The position numbers were made by a program, and so were the translations under genes. Of a stretch of DNA of 37,444 bases, positions 7,668-18,948 are shown one piece after another (position 1 is the first letter of the stretch; each line of letters starts with the position of its first letter). The stretch is from Gammaproteobacteria bacterium. Its GTDB lineage: Bacteria; Pseudomonadota; Gammaproteobacteria; GCA-001735895. The notes beneath the pieces are model-generated. The model worked only from the letters and a program-made list of their open reading frames with translations. It was not told where the DNA came from and made no database searches. Location of the stretch: NCBI GenBank assembly GCA_026989015.1, contig JALSKD010000193.1, positions 1 to 37,444 on the forward strand, in the 5' to 3' direction.

Positions 7668-8723
7668 TCAGCCCTGGCGACTGGCGTTGTAGGCGTGCTG
7701 ATAGAGGTTGTTGAAGATGATCTTGGCCGCCGCCAGCGCCGGGATGGCGAGGATGACTCCGATGGCGCCAAACAGATTGCCGAAGATGAGGATGCCGACG
7801 ATGACCGGCACCGGATGCAGATCAACGGCGTTGGCAATCACCGACGGAATGACGATCACATTGTCCACGACCTGCGCCATCACCACCACGCCGATGGCGT
7901 AGTAGATCAGCTGCGGATCAAAGGGCGTCATCGCCGCCGCCACCAGTACCGCCAGCACCATCGAGATCAGCGGGCCGATGTAGGGAATCAGGTTGAGCAG
8001 GCCGGTCAGCGCGCCCAGCAGCAGCGGAATGTCCAGCCCCACGATCCAGTAGCCGATGCTGGCCACCACCGCCATGATCGCCGACTGTTTCATCACCCCG
8101 CGGGTATAGGCCTCCAGTTGCCGGGTAACGCGGTGGTAGATCAGCCAGCCCAGTTCGAAGCGGTGGTTGGGCAGCCAGCCTAGCAGCCGGTTGCGCAGCG
8201 ACTTGTAGTCGCGAAGGATGAAATAGGTCAGCAGGGGCACCAGGATCATGCTCAGGGTGATGCCCGCCACCGAGGCCGACAGGGTGGCCAGCAAGGCATT
8301 GCCCAGCGAGGTCGATTGCGACAGCAGATTGACCAGGATGTCCGACAGGTTCAGGTCGATGCCCAGCTGCGCGCCGAGGCGCTCCACATAGACGGTAAGA
8401 AAGGCCTCGAACTGGCTGAACAGGGCGGGCAGCTTGCTTTTCAACAGTGCCACCTGCTGAAACAGGGGCGGCAAGGCGAAGCCGATTGCCAGCATGCTTG
8501 CCGTCAGCATCAGTACCAGCAGCAGGGCGATCGCCAGCGAGCGGTTCATGCCGCGGCGCACCAATGTGTTCATCACCGGTTCCAGCAGTGCGTAGAGGGT
8601 GAAGGAAATGATGATCGGCAGCATCACCGAAGACAGCAGGTAAAAGCTGCCCAGTGTGATTGCGATCAGCCAGAAGAACAGCTTGAAGGTCTGCAGGTAG
8701 GCATTGTCGCCGCTGCCGCTCAT
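7668..8723 (-). CDS. AI-2E/PerM family membrane transporter
   Basis: The protein is 351 aa. The pattern is that of the AI-2E family (PerM, TqsA, YdiK): two N-terminal membrane helices, a third hydrophobic segment, an amphipathic extramembrane region (about 85-140), then a cluster of helices including ITLSMILVPLLTYFILRDY and the signature GLLNLIPYIGPLISM. The last helix has the VGILIFGNLFGAIGVILAIP motif. Members export small molecules or act as Na+/H+ antiporters; the substrate cannot be predicted. The start chosen forms ATGA with the stop of the upstream cyclic-nucleotide-binding gene; an ATG three codons earlier (8732) is also possible. The two genes form a coupled minus-strand pair. Confidence 0.85.
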   Translation of the reverse strand: MSGSGDNAYLQTFKLFFWLIAITLGSFYLLSSVMLPIIISFTLYALLEPVMNTLVRRGMNRSLAIALLLVLMLTASMLAIGFALPPLFQQVALLKSKLPALFSQFEAFLTVYVERLGAQLGIDLNLSDILVNLLSQSTSLGNALLATLSASVAGITLSMILVPLLTYFILRDYKSLRNRLLGWLPNHRFELGWLIYHRVTRQLEAYTRGVMKQSAIMAVVASIGYWIVGLDIPLLLGALTGLLNLIPYIGPLISMVLAVLVAAAMTPFDPQLIYYAIGVVVMAQVVDNVIVIPSVIANAVDLHPVPVIVGILIFGNLFGAIGVILAIPALAAAKIIFNNLYQHAYNASRQG

Positions 8724-9208
8724 TCCGGGCAATGCCTCGCCAGCAACAGGTTGGCTTCATGCAGGCGCCGCGCCAGCACCGATGCCAGGTTCATCAGGAA
8801 GCGGTTGCCGAGGCGGGGCGCCACCTCGATCCACTCCTCCAGATCCTGCTTGAGGAAGAACACCAGTCGGGTTTCCTCCCGGCAGCGTGCGGTGGCGGTG
8901 CGCTGGTCGTTCTCAGCCAGCGCGATCTCGCCAAAGAAATCACCACGCTCAAGCAACGCCAGACGCCGGGTATCTGCCAGTATCTCCACCTGACCTTCAA
9001 AGACCAGTATGGCGCCGGCGGCCTGGTCGCCTTCGCGGAACACCACCTCGCCCTCGCCGAAGCGGCGCAGGTGCATGTTGCCCGCCAGTTCGCGCACTTC
9101 CCGTTCCGGAATACCGGCAAACAGCGGCGTGGCCTGCCACAGCTCGGCGATTTGCGCCTGGTTGTCACGGGGCGTGCGGAAGATGTTGGTCCAGATGGTG
9201 TCAGGCAT
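8720..9208 (-). CDS. Cyclic-nucleotide-binding domain protein without DNA-binding domain
   Basis: The protein is 162 aa. It is a single CAP_ED/cNMP-binding beta-barrel: LFAGIPEREVRELAGNMHLRRF at the N-terminus, FREGD, then the phosphate-binding cassette GDFFGEIALAENDQRTATARC. It ends in helices with no helix-turn-helix, so it is not a Crp/Fnr transcription factor. It may sense cAMP, cGMP or another ligand for its overlapping partner, the AI-2E-family transporter. ATG 9208 has GGGAAG about 5 bp upstream; the frame continues to 9319 through a hairpin and non-conserved sequence. Confidence 0.8.
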   Translation of the reverse strand: MPDTIWTNIFRTPRDNQAQIAELWQATPLFAGIPEREVRELAGNMHLRRFGEGEVVFREGDQAAGAILVFEGQVEILADTRRLALLERGDFFGEIALAENDQRTATARCREETRLVFFLKQDLEEWIEVAPRLGNRFLMNLASVLARRLHEANLLLARHCPE

Positions 9209-9245
9209 GGGCGCTTCCCGGCATAGGATGCGGCGCAGGATAGCA

Positions 9246-9272
9246 GAGCGCGTTCCGCATGGGAACGCGCTC
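9246..9272 (-). repeat. Perfect hairpin between tRNA-Asn and the cyclic-nucleotide-binding gene
   Basis: GAGCGCGTTCC (9246-9256) and GGAACGCGCTC (9262-9272) form an 11-bp stem with a 5-nt loop. It lies downstream of tRNA-Asn and upstream of the next minus-strand gene. There is no T run, so it is not a classical terminator. It could aid tRNA 3' processing, pause polymerase, or serve as an operator. Confidence 0.5.
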
Positions 9273-9337
9273 GGTACAGGCTTTCGAGGGTAACGGACGG
9301 GGTACACAGGAAGGTGCAACCACCGTGTTAGAGAATA

Positions 9338-9413
9338 TGGCTCCCCGGGCCGGGCTCGAACCAGCGACCCACGGATTAACAGTCCGTTGCTCTACCAACT
9401 GAGCTACCGGGGA
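9338..9413 (-). tRNA. tRNA-Asn (GUU)
   Basis: The 76-nt cloverleaf reads on the minus strand from 9413. Acceptor arms TCCCCGG / CCGGGGA pair, and the D arm is GCTCAGTTGGTAGAGC. The anticodon stem is ACGGA / TCCGT around loop CTGTTAA with anticodon GTT, and the T arm contains GGTTCGAGCC. The discriminator is G and CCA is encoded. Confidence 0.97.
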
Positions 9414-9427
9414 ATTGAGAAGCGCGC

Positions 9428-9456
9428 ATTCTAATGGAAGGCTTCCGGCTCGGCAA
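9428..9456 (-). promoter_or_regulatory. Promoter of tRNA-Asn
   Basis: On the minus strand TTGCCG (9456-9451), a 17-bp spacer and TAGAAT (9433-9428) precede the tRNA. A GCGCGC discriminator follows the -10 box, a feature of stringently controlled stable-RNA promoters. The start site would be about 8 nt before the mature tRNA. Confidence 0.65.
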
Positions 9457-9493
9457 TAGCCGGGCCGACTATTTTTTCGAAAAGTCCGGCCGG

Positions 9494-10681
9494 TTATTTT
9501 TCACCGAAAATCGACTCGATACGGTCCAGTGCCTGCTCCAGGTTCTCCATCGATGTGGCGAAGGACAAACGCAGATGACCCGGTGCGCCGAAGGCCGATC
9601 CGGGCACCAGCGCGACGCCGCCCTGGTCGAGCAGCAGATTGGCCGTGGCCACATCATCGTCCAGATCGTCACGGGCGTCGATGAAGCCCTGGATCGACGG
9701 GAAACTGTAGAAGGTGCCGTCCGAGGGCGTGACCTGCATGTACGGGATGGCGTTGAGCCGTTCGACCACATAGTCGTGACGCTGATGGAAGGCCTCGAGC
9801 ATGGTGGCGATGCAGCCCTGGTCGCCATTGAGCGCGGCCACGGCTGCCGCCTGGGAAATGGAGGCGGGATTGGAAGTGCTCTGCGACTGGATTTTCTTCA
9901 TCGCCTTGATGATGTCGGCAGGGCCGGCGGCGTAGCCGATGCGCCAGCCGGTCATCGAATAGGCTTTGGACACACCGTTGAGCACCATGCAGCGGTCGCG
10001 CAGTTGCGGACAGGCATTGAGGATGTTGCTGAAGCCTTCGTCCGTCCACAGGATATGTTCGTACATGTCATCGGTCACCACCAGCACCTGCGGATGGCGC
10101 AGCAGGATTTCACCCAGAGCTTCCAGTTCCGCCTTGCGGTAGGCGACGCCGGTGGGATTCGACGGACTGTTGAGCACCAGCATGCGGGTGTTCGGCGTGA
10201 TCGCCTGTTCCAGTTGTTCGGGGCGGAGCTTGAACTGCTGGTCGATGCCGGCGGCAACGATCACCGGCTTGCCGCCGGCCAGCAGCACCATGTCCGGGTA
10301 GGAGACCCAGTAGGGGGCCGGAATGATGACTTCATCACCGGGGTTGATCACCGCCTGGCACAGGTTGTAGAAGCTCTGCTTGCCGCCGCAGGAGACCAGG
10401 ATCTCTTCCAGCGCATAGTCGAAGCCGTTGTCGCGGTTGAACTTGTCGATGATCGCCTGTTTCAGCTCCACCGTGCCGTCCACCGCGGTGTATTTGGTCT
10501 GCCCGGCGCGGATGGCCTCGATGGCCGCCTGCTTGATGTGTTCGGGCGTGTCGAAATCCGGCTCACCGGCGCCGAGGCCGATGACATCCCGCCCGGCGGC
10601 GCGCAGCTGGTTGGCCAGCGCGGTGACGGCCAGGGTGGGGGAGGGCTTGATGGCTTGAACGCGGTCGGAGAGTCGGGTCAT
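9494..10681 (-). CDS. Class I aminotransferase (aspartate aminotransferase, I-alpha/gamma type)
   Basis: The protein is 395 aa. It is a PLP-dependent fold-type I transaminase, most like bacterial aspartate (or aspartate/prephenate) aminotransferases of the Thermus/Rhizobium type. Visible motifs are [19 protein letters not shown] at the N-terminus, [38 protein letters not shown], and the PLP-lysine motif [13 protein letters not shown] with the lysine in SKAYS. It ends with [13 protein letters not shown], holding the carboxylate-binding Arg. It would interconvert aspartate and oxaloacetate with 2-oxoglutarate/glutamate. ATG 10681 is chosen over a TTG at 10714, which adds 11 unconserved residues. 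The gene is transcribed divergently from uvrB. Confidence 0.88.
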   Translation of the reverse strand: MTRLSDRVQAIKPSPTLAVTALANQLRAAGRDVIGLGAGEPDFDTPEHIKQAAIEAIRAGQTKYTAVDGTVELKQAIIDKFNRDNGFDYALEEILVSCGGKQSFYNLCQAVINPGDEVIIPAPYWVSYPDMVLLAGGKPVIVAAGIDQQFKLRPEQLEQAITPNTRMLVLNSPSNPTGVAYRKAELEALGEILLRHPQVLVVTDDMYEHILWTDEGFSNILNACPQLRDRCMVLNGVSKAYSMTGWRIGYAAGPADIIKAMKKIQSQSTSNPASISQAAAVAALNGDQGCIATMLEAFHQRHDYVVERLNAIPYMQVTPSDGTFYSFPSIQGFIDARDDLDDDVATANLLLDQGGVALVPGSAFGAPGHLRLSFATSMENLEQALDRIESIFGEK

Positions 10682-10713
10682 GTCGGTTACTCGAAGGCGG
10701 AAAACTGTGCTCA

Positions 10714-10741
10714 AGGATACCGGCTGAAGCGGGGCTGTAAA
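10714..10741 (-). promoter_or_regulatory. Candidate promoter of the aminotransferase gene
   Basis: On the minus strand TTTACA (10741-10736), a 16-bp spacer and TATCCT (10719-10714) fit a sigma-70 promoter. It would start transcription about 25 nt ahead of the ATG at 10681, which also argues against the TTG start at 10714. Confidence 0.4.
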
Positions 10742-10752
10742 GGGGTTAGAAT
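10724..10752 (+). promoter_or_regulatory. Weak candidate promoter of uvrB
   Basis: TAGAAT (10747-10752) is a fair -10 box, with CTGAAG at 10724-10729 as a poor -35 at 17 bp. No LexA-type CTGT-N8-ACAG palindrome was found between here and the uvrB start, so SOS control is not apparent. Confidence 0.3.
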
Positions 10753-10789
10753 AGCCGGTCTGACTTTATATGCCGATGAGCCCTGCTTC

Positions 10790-12811
<2,022 letters not shown>

Positions 12812-12919
12812 GCGTCTCCAAAAAAGCATAAGGCAAACTTATATAAGCCTTTTCTGATACGCTTCATGAAGAATAACCCGGTCTTTTTGATCCAGGCTAA
12901 TTTTTACAGCAGGGAATGC

Positions 12920-12942
12920 CGGGTTTGTTCTAGTCAAACCCG
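12920..12942. promoter_or_regulatory. Palindromic operator-like site over the sqr promoter
   Basis: CGGGTTTG (12920-12927) and CAAACCCG (12935-12942) form a perfect 8-bp inverted repeat with a 7-bp spacer, and the right arm covers the candidate -35 element. This geometry is typical of a repressor operator. The regulator is unknown; ArsR-type sulfide-responsive repressors control sqr genes in other bacteria. Confidence 0.5.
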
Positions 12943-12959
12943 CTGCCATCGATTATCAT
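12931..12959 (+). promoter_or_regulatory. Candidate promoter of sqr
   Basis: TAGTCA (12931-12936), a 17-bp spacer and TATCAT (12954-12959) match sigma-70 boxes at 4/6 and 5/6. The start site would lie near 12966, giving a leader of roughly 130 nt before sqr. Confidence 0.45.
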
Positions 12960-12971
12960 GACTCTGCTCTC

Positions 12972-13067
12972 ATGAAAGAAATGTCTGCAAGAATCCTCGC
13001 GCTGTTTTTGGTGTCGTGGCTGATTCATGCAGAGATTTGTTTTGGAGGAGCAAGAAGACTCCCGTAA
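12972..13067 (+). CDS. Possible 31-aa leader peptide upstream of sqr
   Basis: ATG 12972 opens a 31-codon frame beginning MKEMSARILALFLVSWLIHA and ending after a Gly/Arg-rich tail. It has a positively charged start and one hydrophobic stretch with a single Cys, like a signal peptide or single-span microprotein. It begins a few nt after the predicted sqr start site and ends 27 bp before sqr. There is no clear Shine-Dalgarno sequence, so it may not be translated. Confidence 0.25.
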   Translation: MKEMSARILALFLVSWLIHAEICFGGARRLP

Positions 13068-14366
<1,299 letters not shown>

Positions 14367-14387
14367 TCACCGTCCCTGCCTACTGAG

Positions 14388-14416
14388 AAAACGGCCTCCC
14401 ATGGAGGCCGTTTTCC
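14388..14416 (+). terminator. Terminator of sqr
   Basis: AAAACGGCCTCC (14388-14399) and GGAGGCCGTTTT (14403-14414) form a 12-bp stem with a 3-nt loop, ending in a T run. The symmetry would let it work in both directions. Confidence 0.9.
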
Positions 14417-14522
14417 GTTGTGCCGGGCGCTTTCGCCGCCGGCCCTCTGTCGGCGTACAAAAAACGGTCCCGGCCGTTGATTATTCTCTGCCGTCGGGTA
14501 TCATACGCGTCCTGTTTGATGC

Positions 14523-14599
14523 AGGCGCGTAGCTCAGTTGGTTAGAGCACCACCTTGACATGGTGGGGGTCGTTGGTTCGAATCCAATCGCGCCTACCA
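14523..14599 (+). tRNA. tRNA-Val (GAC)
   Basis: The cloverleaf is 77 nt. The acceptor is AGGCGCG / CGCGCCT, and the D arm is GCTCAGTTGGTTAGAGC. The anticodon stem is CCACC / GGTGG with loop TTGACAT (anticodon GAC), and the T arm contains GGTTCGAATCC. The discriminator is A and CCA is encoded. Confidence 0.97.
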
Positions 14600-14611
14600 C
14601 ATTTCAGAGTC

Positions 14612-14636
14612 GGGCCCTTCGGGGCCCTTCCTGTTT
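14612..14636 (+). terminator. Hairpin after tRNA-Val, probable terminator
   Basis: GGGCCC (14612-14617), a TTCG loop and GGGCCC (14622-14627) are followed by TTCCTGTTT. The stem is strong but the T run is broken, so some readthrough into thrS is plausible. Confidence 0.6.
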
Positions 14637-14647
14637 CCGGCACGCGG

Positions 14648-14677
14648 CCTTTGGTAGGGGTCGCCACTGACCAAAGG
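14648..14677 (+). promoter_or_regulatory. thrS leader hairpin that includes the Shine-Dalgarno sequence
   Basis: CCTTTGGT (14648-14655) pairs perfectly with ACCAAAGG (14670-14677) across a 14-nt loop. The 3' arm contains AAAGGA, the ribosome-binding site for the thrS ATG at 14685. When folded, initiation would be blocked. E. coli thrS is translationally autoregulated by the synthetase binding tRNA-like leader hairpins, so a similar operator is plausible; the fold here is simpler. Confidence 0.5.
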
Positions 14678-14684
14678 ATCAGCC

Positions 14685-16598
14685 ATGCCCCGTATTACCC
14701 TTCCCGATGGCTCGCAGCGCGAGTACGATCAACCCGTAACCGTCATGCAGGTGGCCGAGGACATCGGTCCCGGTCTCGCCCGTGCGACCCTGGCCGGCAA
14801 GGTCAACGGACGGCTGGTCGATGCCGCCTACCGCATCGAAGACGACGCCGATCTGGCCATCATCACCGCCCGTGACGACGAGGCGCTGGAGCTGATGCGC
14901 CACGATGCGGCACATGTGATGGCGCAAGCAGTCCAGGAACTCTATCCCGGAACCCAGGTGACCATCGGGCCGGCCATCGAGGACGGCTTTTACTACGACT
15001 TCGCCCGTGAGGAGCCCTTCACCCCGGAGGATCTGGAAAAGATCGAGCAGCGCATGCACGAGATCGTCAAGCGCGATCTGCCGATACAACGCGAGGTGCT
15101 GGACCGCGACGAAGCCAAGCGGGTGTTCGACGAGCTGGGCGAGAAATACAAGGTGGAAATCATCGACGAGATCATCCCCGAAGGGGAAGAAGTGTCGATC
15201 TACCGCCAGGGCGACTGGTTCGATGTCTGCCGGGGGCCGCATCTGCCGTCCACCGGCAAGCTGGGCAAGGGCTTCAAGCTGATGAAGGTGGCCGGGGCCT
15301 ACTGGCGCGGCGATTCGCGCAACGAAATGCTGCAACGCATCTACGGTACTGCCTGGCGCGACAAAAAGGAGCTCAAGGCCTACCTGCACCGCCTCGAAGA
15401 GGCCGAGAAACGCGACCACCGGCGCATCGGCAAGCAGCTCGACCTGTTCCATATCCAGGAAGAAGCGCCTGGCGAGATCTTTTGGCACGACCGTGGCTGG
15501 ACCCTGTACCAGACCGTTCAGCAGTACATGCGCGCGAAGCAGCGCGCCCACGGCTATCAGGAGATCAATACGCCACAGCTGGTGGATTTCTCGCTGTGGG
15601 AGAAGTCCGGGCATGCCGCCAAGTTCGGCGAGGACATGTTCACGCTGGAGGCCGAGGGCCGTCAGTTCGCCATCAAGCCGATGAACTGTCCCTGCCATGT
15701 GCAGGTGTACAACCAGGGGCTGAAGAGCTACCGCGATCTGCCGCTGCGGCTGGCCGAGTTCGGCTCCTGCCACCGCAACGAGATGTCGGGCGCGCTGCAC
15801 GGACTGATGCGGGTGCGTGCCTTCGTACAGGATGACGCCCATATCTTCTGTACCGAAGACCAGATCCAGTCAGAGGTCAGTGCGTTCATCGACTTCCTGC
15901 ACGAGGTCTATGCCGATTTCGGTTTCGACGAAGTGATCTATCGCTTGTCCACACGGCCCGAGAACCGGGTCGGCGACGATGCGGTATGGGACAAGGCGGA
16001 ACAAGCCCTTGCCGACGCCCTCAATGCCAAGGGGCTGGACTGGGAGGAGTTGCCCGGTGAAGGCGCTTTCTATGGCCCCAAGATCGAATTCACGCTGAAG
16101 GACTGCCTCGGCCGTGAATGGCAGTGCGGCACCATCCAGGTCGATTTTTCCATGCCGGGCCGTCTCGATGCCCAGTATGTCGCCGAAGACGGATCGCGCC
16201 AGACTCCGGTCATGCTGCACCGGGCGATACTCGGTTCCTTTGAGCGCTTCATCGGTATCCTGATCGAACATCATGAAGGCCGCATGCCGCTGTGGCTGGC
16301 CCCGGTGCAGGCGGTGGTCATGAATATCACCGATCATCAGGCCGAGTTTGTCGATGAAGTCGAAAAAACCTTGAAACAACAAGGCTTGCGGGTGATTTCC
16401 GACTTGAGAAACGAGAAGATCGGCTTTAAAATCCGCGAGCACACGCTGCAGCGCATCCCCTACCTGCTGGTGGTCGGCGATCGCGAAATGGAGCGTGGCG
16501 AAGTGGCCGTGCGCAGCCGCAGCGGCGAGGATCTGGGCGCAATGTCGATCGACGACTTCGCACAGATGGCCCGCCAGCAGATCGAGCGTCACGACTGA
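14685..16598 (+). CDS. thrS: Threonyl-tRNA synthetase
   Basis: The protein is 637 aa, full length. This class II synthetase charges tRNA-Thr and edits mischarged serine. Domains in order are TGS (1-60), the N2 editing domain with [11 protein letters not shown] and the GFYYDF motif, and the class II catalytic core with zinc-site residues including the Cys of [10 protein letters not shown]. Class II motif 2 is [22 protein letters not shown], and the core also shows [12 protein letters not shown] and [18 protein letters not shown]. The C-terminal anticodon-binding domain ends at [17 protein letters not shown] 14685 has AAAGGA 7 bp upstream, inside a hairpin. infC follows after 27 bp, the usual gammaproteobacterial order. 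Confidence 0.97.
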   Translation: MPRITLPDGSQREYDQPVTVMQVAEDIGPGLARATLAGKVNGRLVDAAYRIEDDADLAIITARDDEALELMRHDAAHVMAQAVQELYPGTQVTIGPAIEDGFYYDFAREEPFTPEDLEKIEQRMHEIVKRDLPIQREVLDRDEAKRVFDELGEKYKVEIIDEIIPEGEEVSIYRQGDWFDVCRGPHLPSTGKLGKGFKLMKVAGAYWRGDSRNEMLQRIYGTAWRDKKELKAYLHRLEEAEKRDHRRIGKQLDLFHIQEEAPGEIFWHDRGWTLYQTVQQYMRAKQRAHGYQEINTPQLVDFSLWEKSGHAAKFGEDMFTLEAEGRQFAIKPMNCPCHVQVYNQGLKSYRDLPLRLAEFGSCHRNEMSGALHGLMRVRAFVQDDAHIFCTEDQIQSEVSAFIDFLHEVYADFGFDEVIYRLSTRPENRVGDDAVWDKAEQALADALNAKGLDWEELPGEGAFYGPKIEFTLKDCLGREWQCGTIQVDFSMPGRLDAQYVAEDGSRQTPVMLHRAILGSFERFIGILIEHHEGRMPLWLAPVQAVVMNITDHQAEFVDEVEKTLKQQGLRVISDLRNEKIGFKIREHTLQRIPYLLVVGDREMERGEVAVRSRSGEDLGAMSIDDFAQMARQQIERHD

Positions 16599-16625
16599 GT
16601 TTTACTGTATACGAGGAACAAACCC

Positions 16626-17147
16626 ATCGCAGCTGACAAGAAACCTCGTCTCAATGACGAGATAACCGCCCCTGAAGTCCGCCTGATCGACGAAAACGGT
16701 GAACAGAAGGGTATCGTGACCCTCGACGAGGCCAAGGAGGCTGCCGCCAGAACCGAACTGGATCTGGTGGAAATCGTACCCAACGCGGAACCGCCGGTGT
16801 GCCGGCTGATGGATTACGGCAAATTCCGTTTCCAGCAGAAGAAGAAACTGCACGACCAGCGCAAGAAACAGCGCCAGGTGCAGATCAAGGAAATCAAGTT
16901 CCGACCGGGTACCGATGAAGGGGATTACCAGGTCAAGCTGAAGAAGCTGCAGAAGTTCCTCGAGGCCGGCGACCGCGCCAAGATCACGGTGCGTTTCCGC
17001 GGCCGCGAGATGGCGCACATGGAACTGGGCCGCGAACTGCTCAAGCGGGTCGAGGACGACCTCAGCGAGATCGCGGTAGTGGAGCAGCATCCGCAATCCC
17101 AGGGACGGCAGATGACCATGCTGATGGTGCCGCGCAAGAACCGCTGA
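16626..17147 (+). CDS. infC: Translation initiation factor IF-3, AUC start
   Basis: The protein is 173 aa. It binds the 30S subunit, prevents subunit joining and proofreads initiator tRNA and start codon. Sequence from ATC 16626 reads [20 protein letters not shown], the conserved IF-3 N-terminus, and continues through [19 protein letters not shown] to the C-terminal domain ([19 protein letters not shown]). No ATG, GTG or TTG is available between the thrS stop and this point; the first ATG-type start in frame, at 16716, would delete 30 conserved residues. GAGGAA lies 8 bp before the ATC. infC genes are known for AUU and other non-AUG starts, which allow IF-3 to repress its own translation. Confidence 0.92.
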   Translation: MAADKKPRLNDEITAPEVRLIDENGEQKGIVTLDEAKEAAARTELDLVEIVPNAEPPVCRLMDYGKFRFQQKKKLHDQRKKQRQVQIKEIKFRPGTDEGDYQVKLKKLQKFLEAGDRAKITVRFRGREMAHMELGRELLKRVEDDLSEIAVVEQHPQSQGRQMTMLMVPRKNR

Positions 17148-17183
17148 AGAAGAACAGCCAGGCTCAGACCTGCACCCATGGAT

Positions 17184-17206
17184 GACGGCCCGCAGCGCGG
17201 GCCGTC
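17184..17206 (+). promoter_or_regulatory. GC-rich hairpin between infC and rpmI
   Basis: GACGGCCCGC (17184-17193) and GCGGGCCGTC (17197-17206) form a perfect 10-bp stem with a 3-nt loop and no T run. It directly precedes a second, terminator-like hairpin. In E. coli this region carries the RNA target through which L20 represses rpmI-rplT. Confidence 0.55.
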
Positions 17207-17217
17207 GGCCATAGACC

Positions 17218-17254
17218 GCCCGAAGACGCAGACTCCGGCGTCCAGGGCTTTTTT
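17218..17254 (+). terminator. Terminator or attenuator in front of rpmI
   Basis: GCCC (17218-17221) and GACGC (17225-17229) pair with GCGTC (17238-17242) and GGGC (17245-17248), followed by six T residues. This is a credible intrinsic terminator 31 bp ahead of rpmI. No strong promoter was seen after it, so it probably works as an attenuator with partial readthrough. Confidence 0.65.
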
Positions 17255-17285
17255 ATTGAAATACACTCACAAACGGGAGTTTGAA

Positions 17286-17483
17286 ATGCCAAAGATGAAA
17301 TCCAACCGGGGCGCTGCCAAGCGCTTCAAGCGCAATGCGTCGGGCGCCTACAAGCGCCGTCAGTCGCATCTGCGCCATATCCTCACCAAGAAGAGCAGCA
17401 AGCGCAAGCGCCAGCTCGGCGAAATGCTTGAAGTCCACGAAAACGATGTGCGTCTGGTTCGACGCATGCTGCCCTATTCCTGA
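17286..17483 (+). CDS. rpmI: 50S ribosomal protein L35
   Basis: The protein is 65 aa, the usual length. It is a small, very basic large-subunit protein beginning [20 protein letters not shown] and ending [20 protein letters not shown] stands upstream of ATG 17286; the frame is open further upstream but only through the leader hairpins. It is followed after 11 bp by rplT, the universal pairing, and both are expected to be repressed together by L20. Confidence 0.97.
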   Translation: MPKMKSNRGAAKRFKRNASGAYKRRQSHLRHILTKKSSKRKRQLGEMLEVHENDVRLVRRMLPYS

Positions 17484-17494
17484 GGAGGTCGATC

Positions 17495-17857
17495 ATGCCC
17501 CGAGTAAAACGCGGTGTCACCGCACACGCCCGTCACAAGAAGATTCTCGCCAAGGCCAAAGGCTATCGCGGCGCGCGCAGCAAGGTCTTTCGCGTTGCCA
17601 AGCAGGCCGTTACCAAGGCCGGGCAATACGCCTACCGTGACCGCAAGCAGCGCAAGCGCCAGTTCCGCGCGCTGTGGATTGCCCGCATCAACGCCGGCGC
17701 CCGCGAGAACGGCATGTCCTACAGCGTGTTCATGAACGGACTCAAGAAGTCCGGCATCGAGCTGGACCGAAAGGTGCTGGCCGACCTCGCCGTGCATGAC
17801 AAGCCGGCCTTCAGTGCGCTGGTCGAGAAGGCAAAAGCAGGCCTCCAAGCGGCCTGA
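17495..17857 (+). CDS. rplT: 50S ribosomal protein L20
   Basis: The protein is 120 aa and essential for early 50S assembly. It binds 23S rRNA domain I and, in E. coli, its own operon mRNA as a repressor. The basic N-terminal extension ([23 protein letters not shown]) and the globular part with [24 protein letters not shown] are conserved. A strong GAGGAGG precedes ATG 17495. Confidence 0.97.
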   Translation: MPRVKRGVTAHARHKKILAKAKGYRGARSKVFRVAKQAVTKAGQYAYRDRKQRKRQFRALWIARINAGARENGMSYSVFMNGLKKSGIELDRKVLADLAVHDKPAFSALVEKAKAGLQAA

Positions 17858-18934
<1,077 letters not shown>

Positions 18935-18948
18935 GTACGGAACCCGAC

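Noticed and set aside
9457-9493. Terminator downstream of the aminotransferase gene
   Set aside because: Imperfect GGCC-containing arms surround an A/T-rich loop, but the stem is bulged and no T run follows on the minus strand, so it is not listed.
9434-10789. Long open frame upstream of and fused to uvrB
   Set aside because: It is the antisense of the aminotransferase gene and crosses its promoter region. UvrB homology begins only at ATG 10790.
10682-10789. LexA box controlling uvrB
   Set aside because: No CTGT-N8-ACAG-like palindrome was found.
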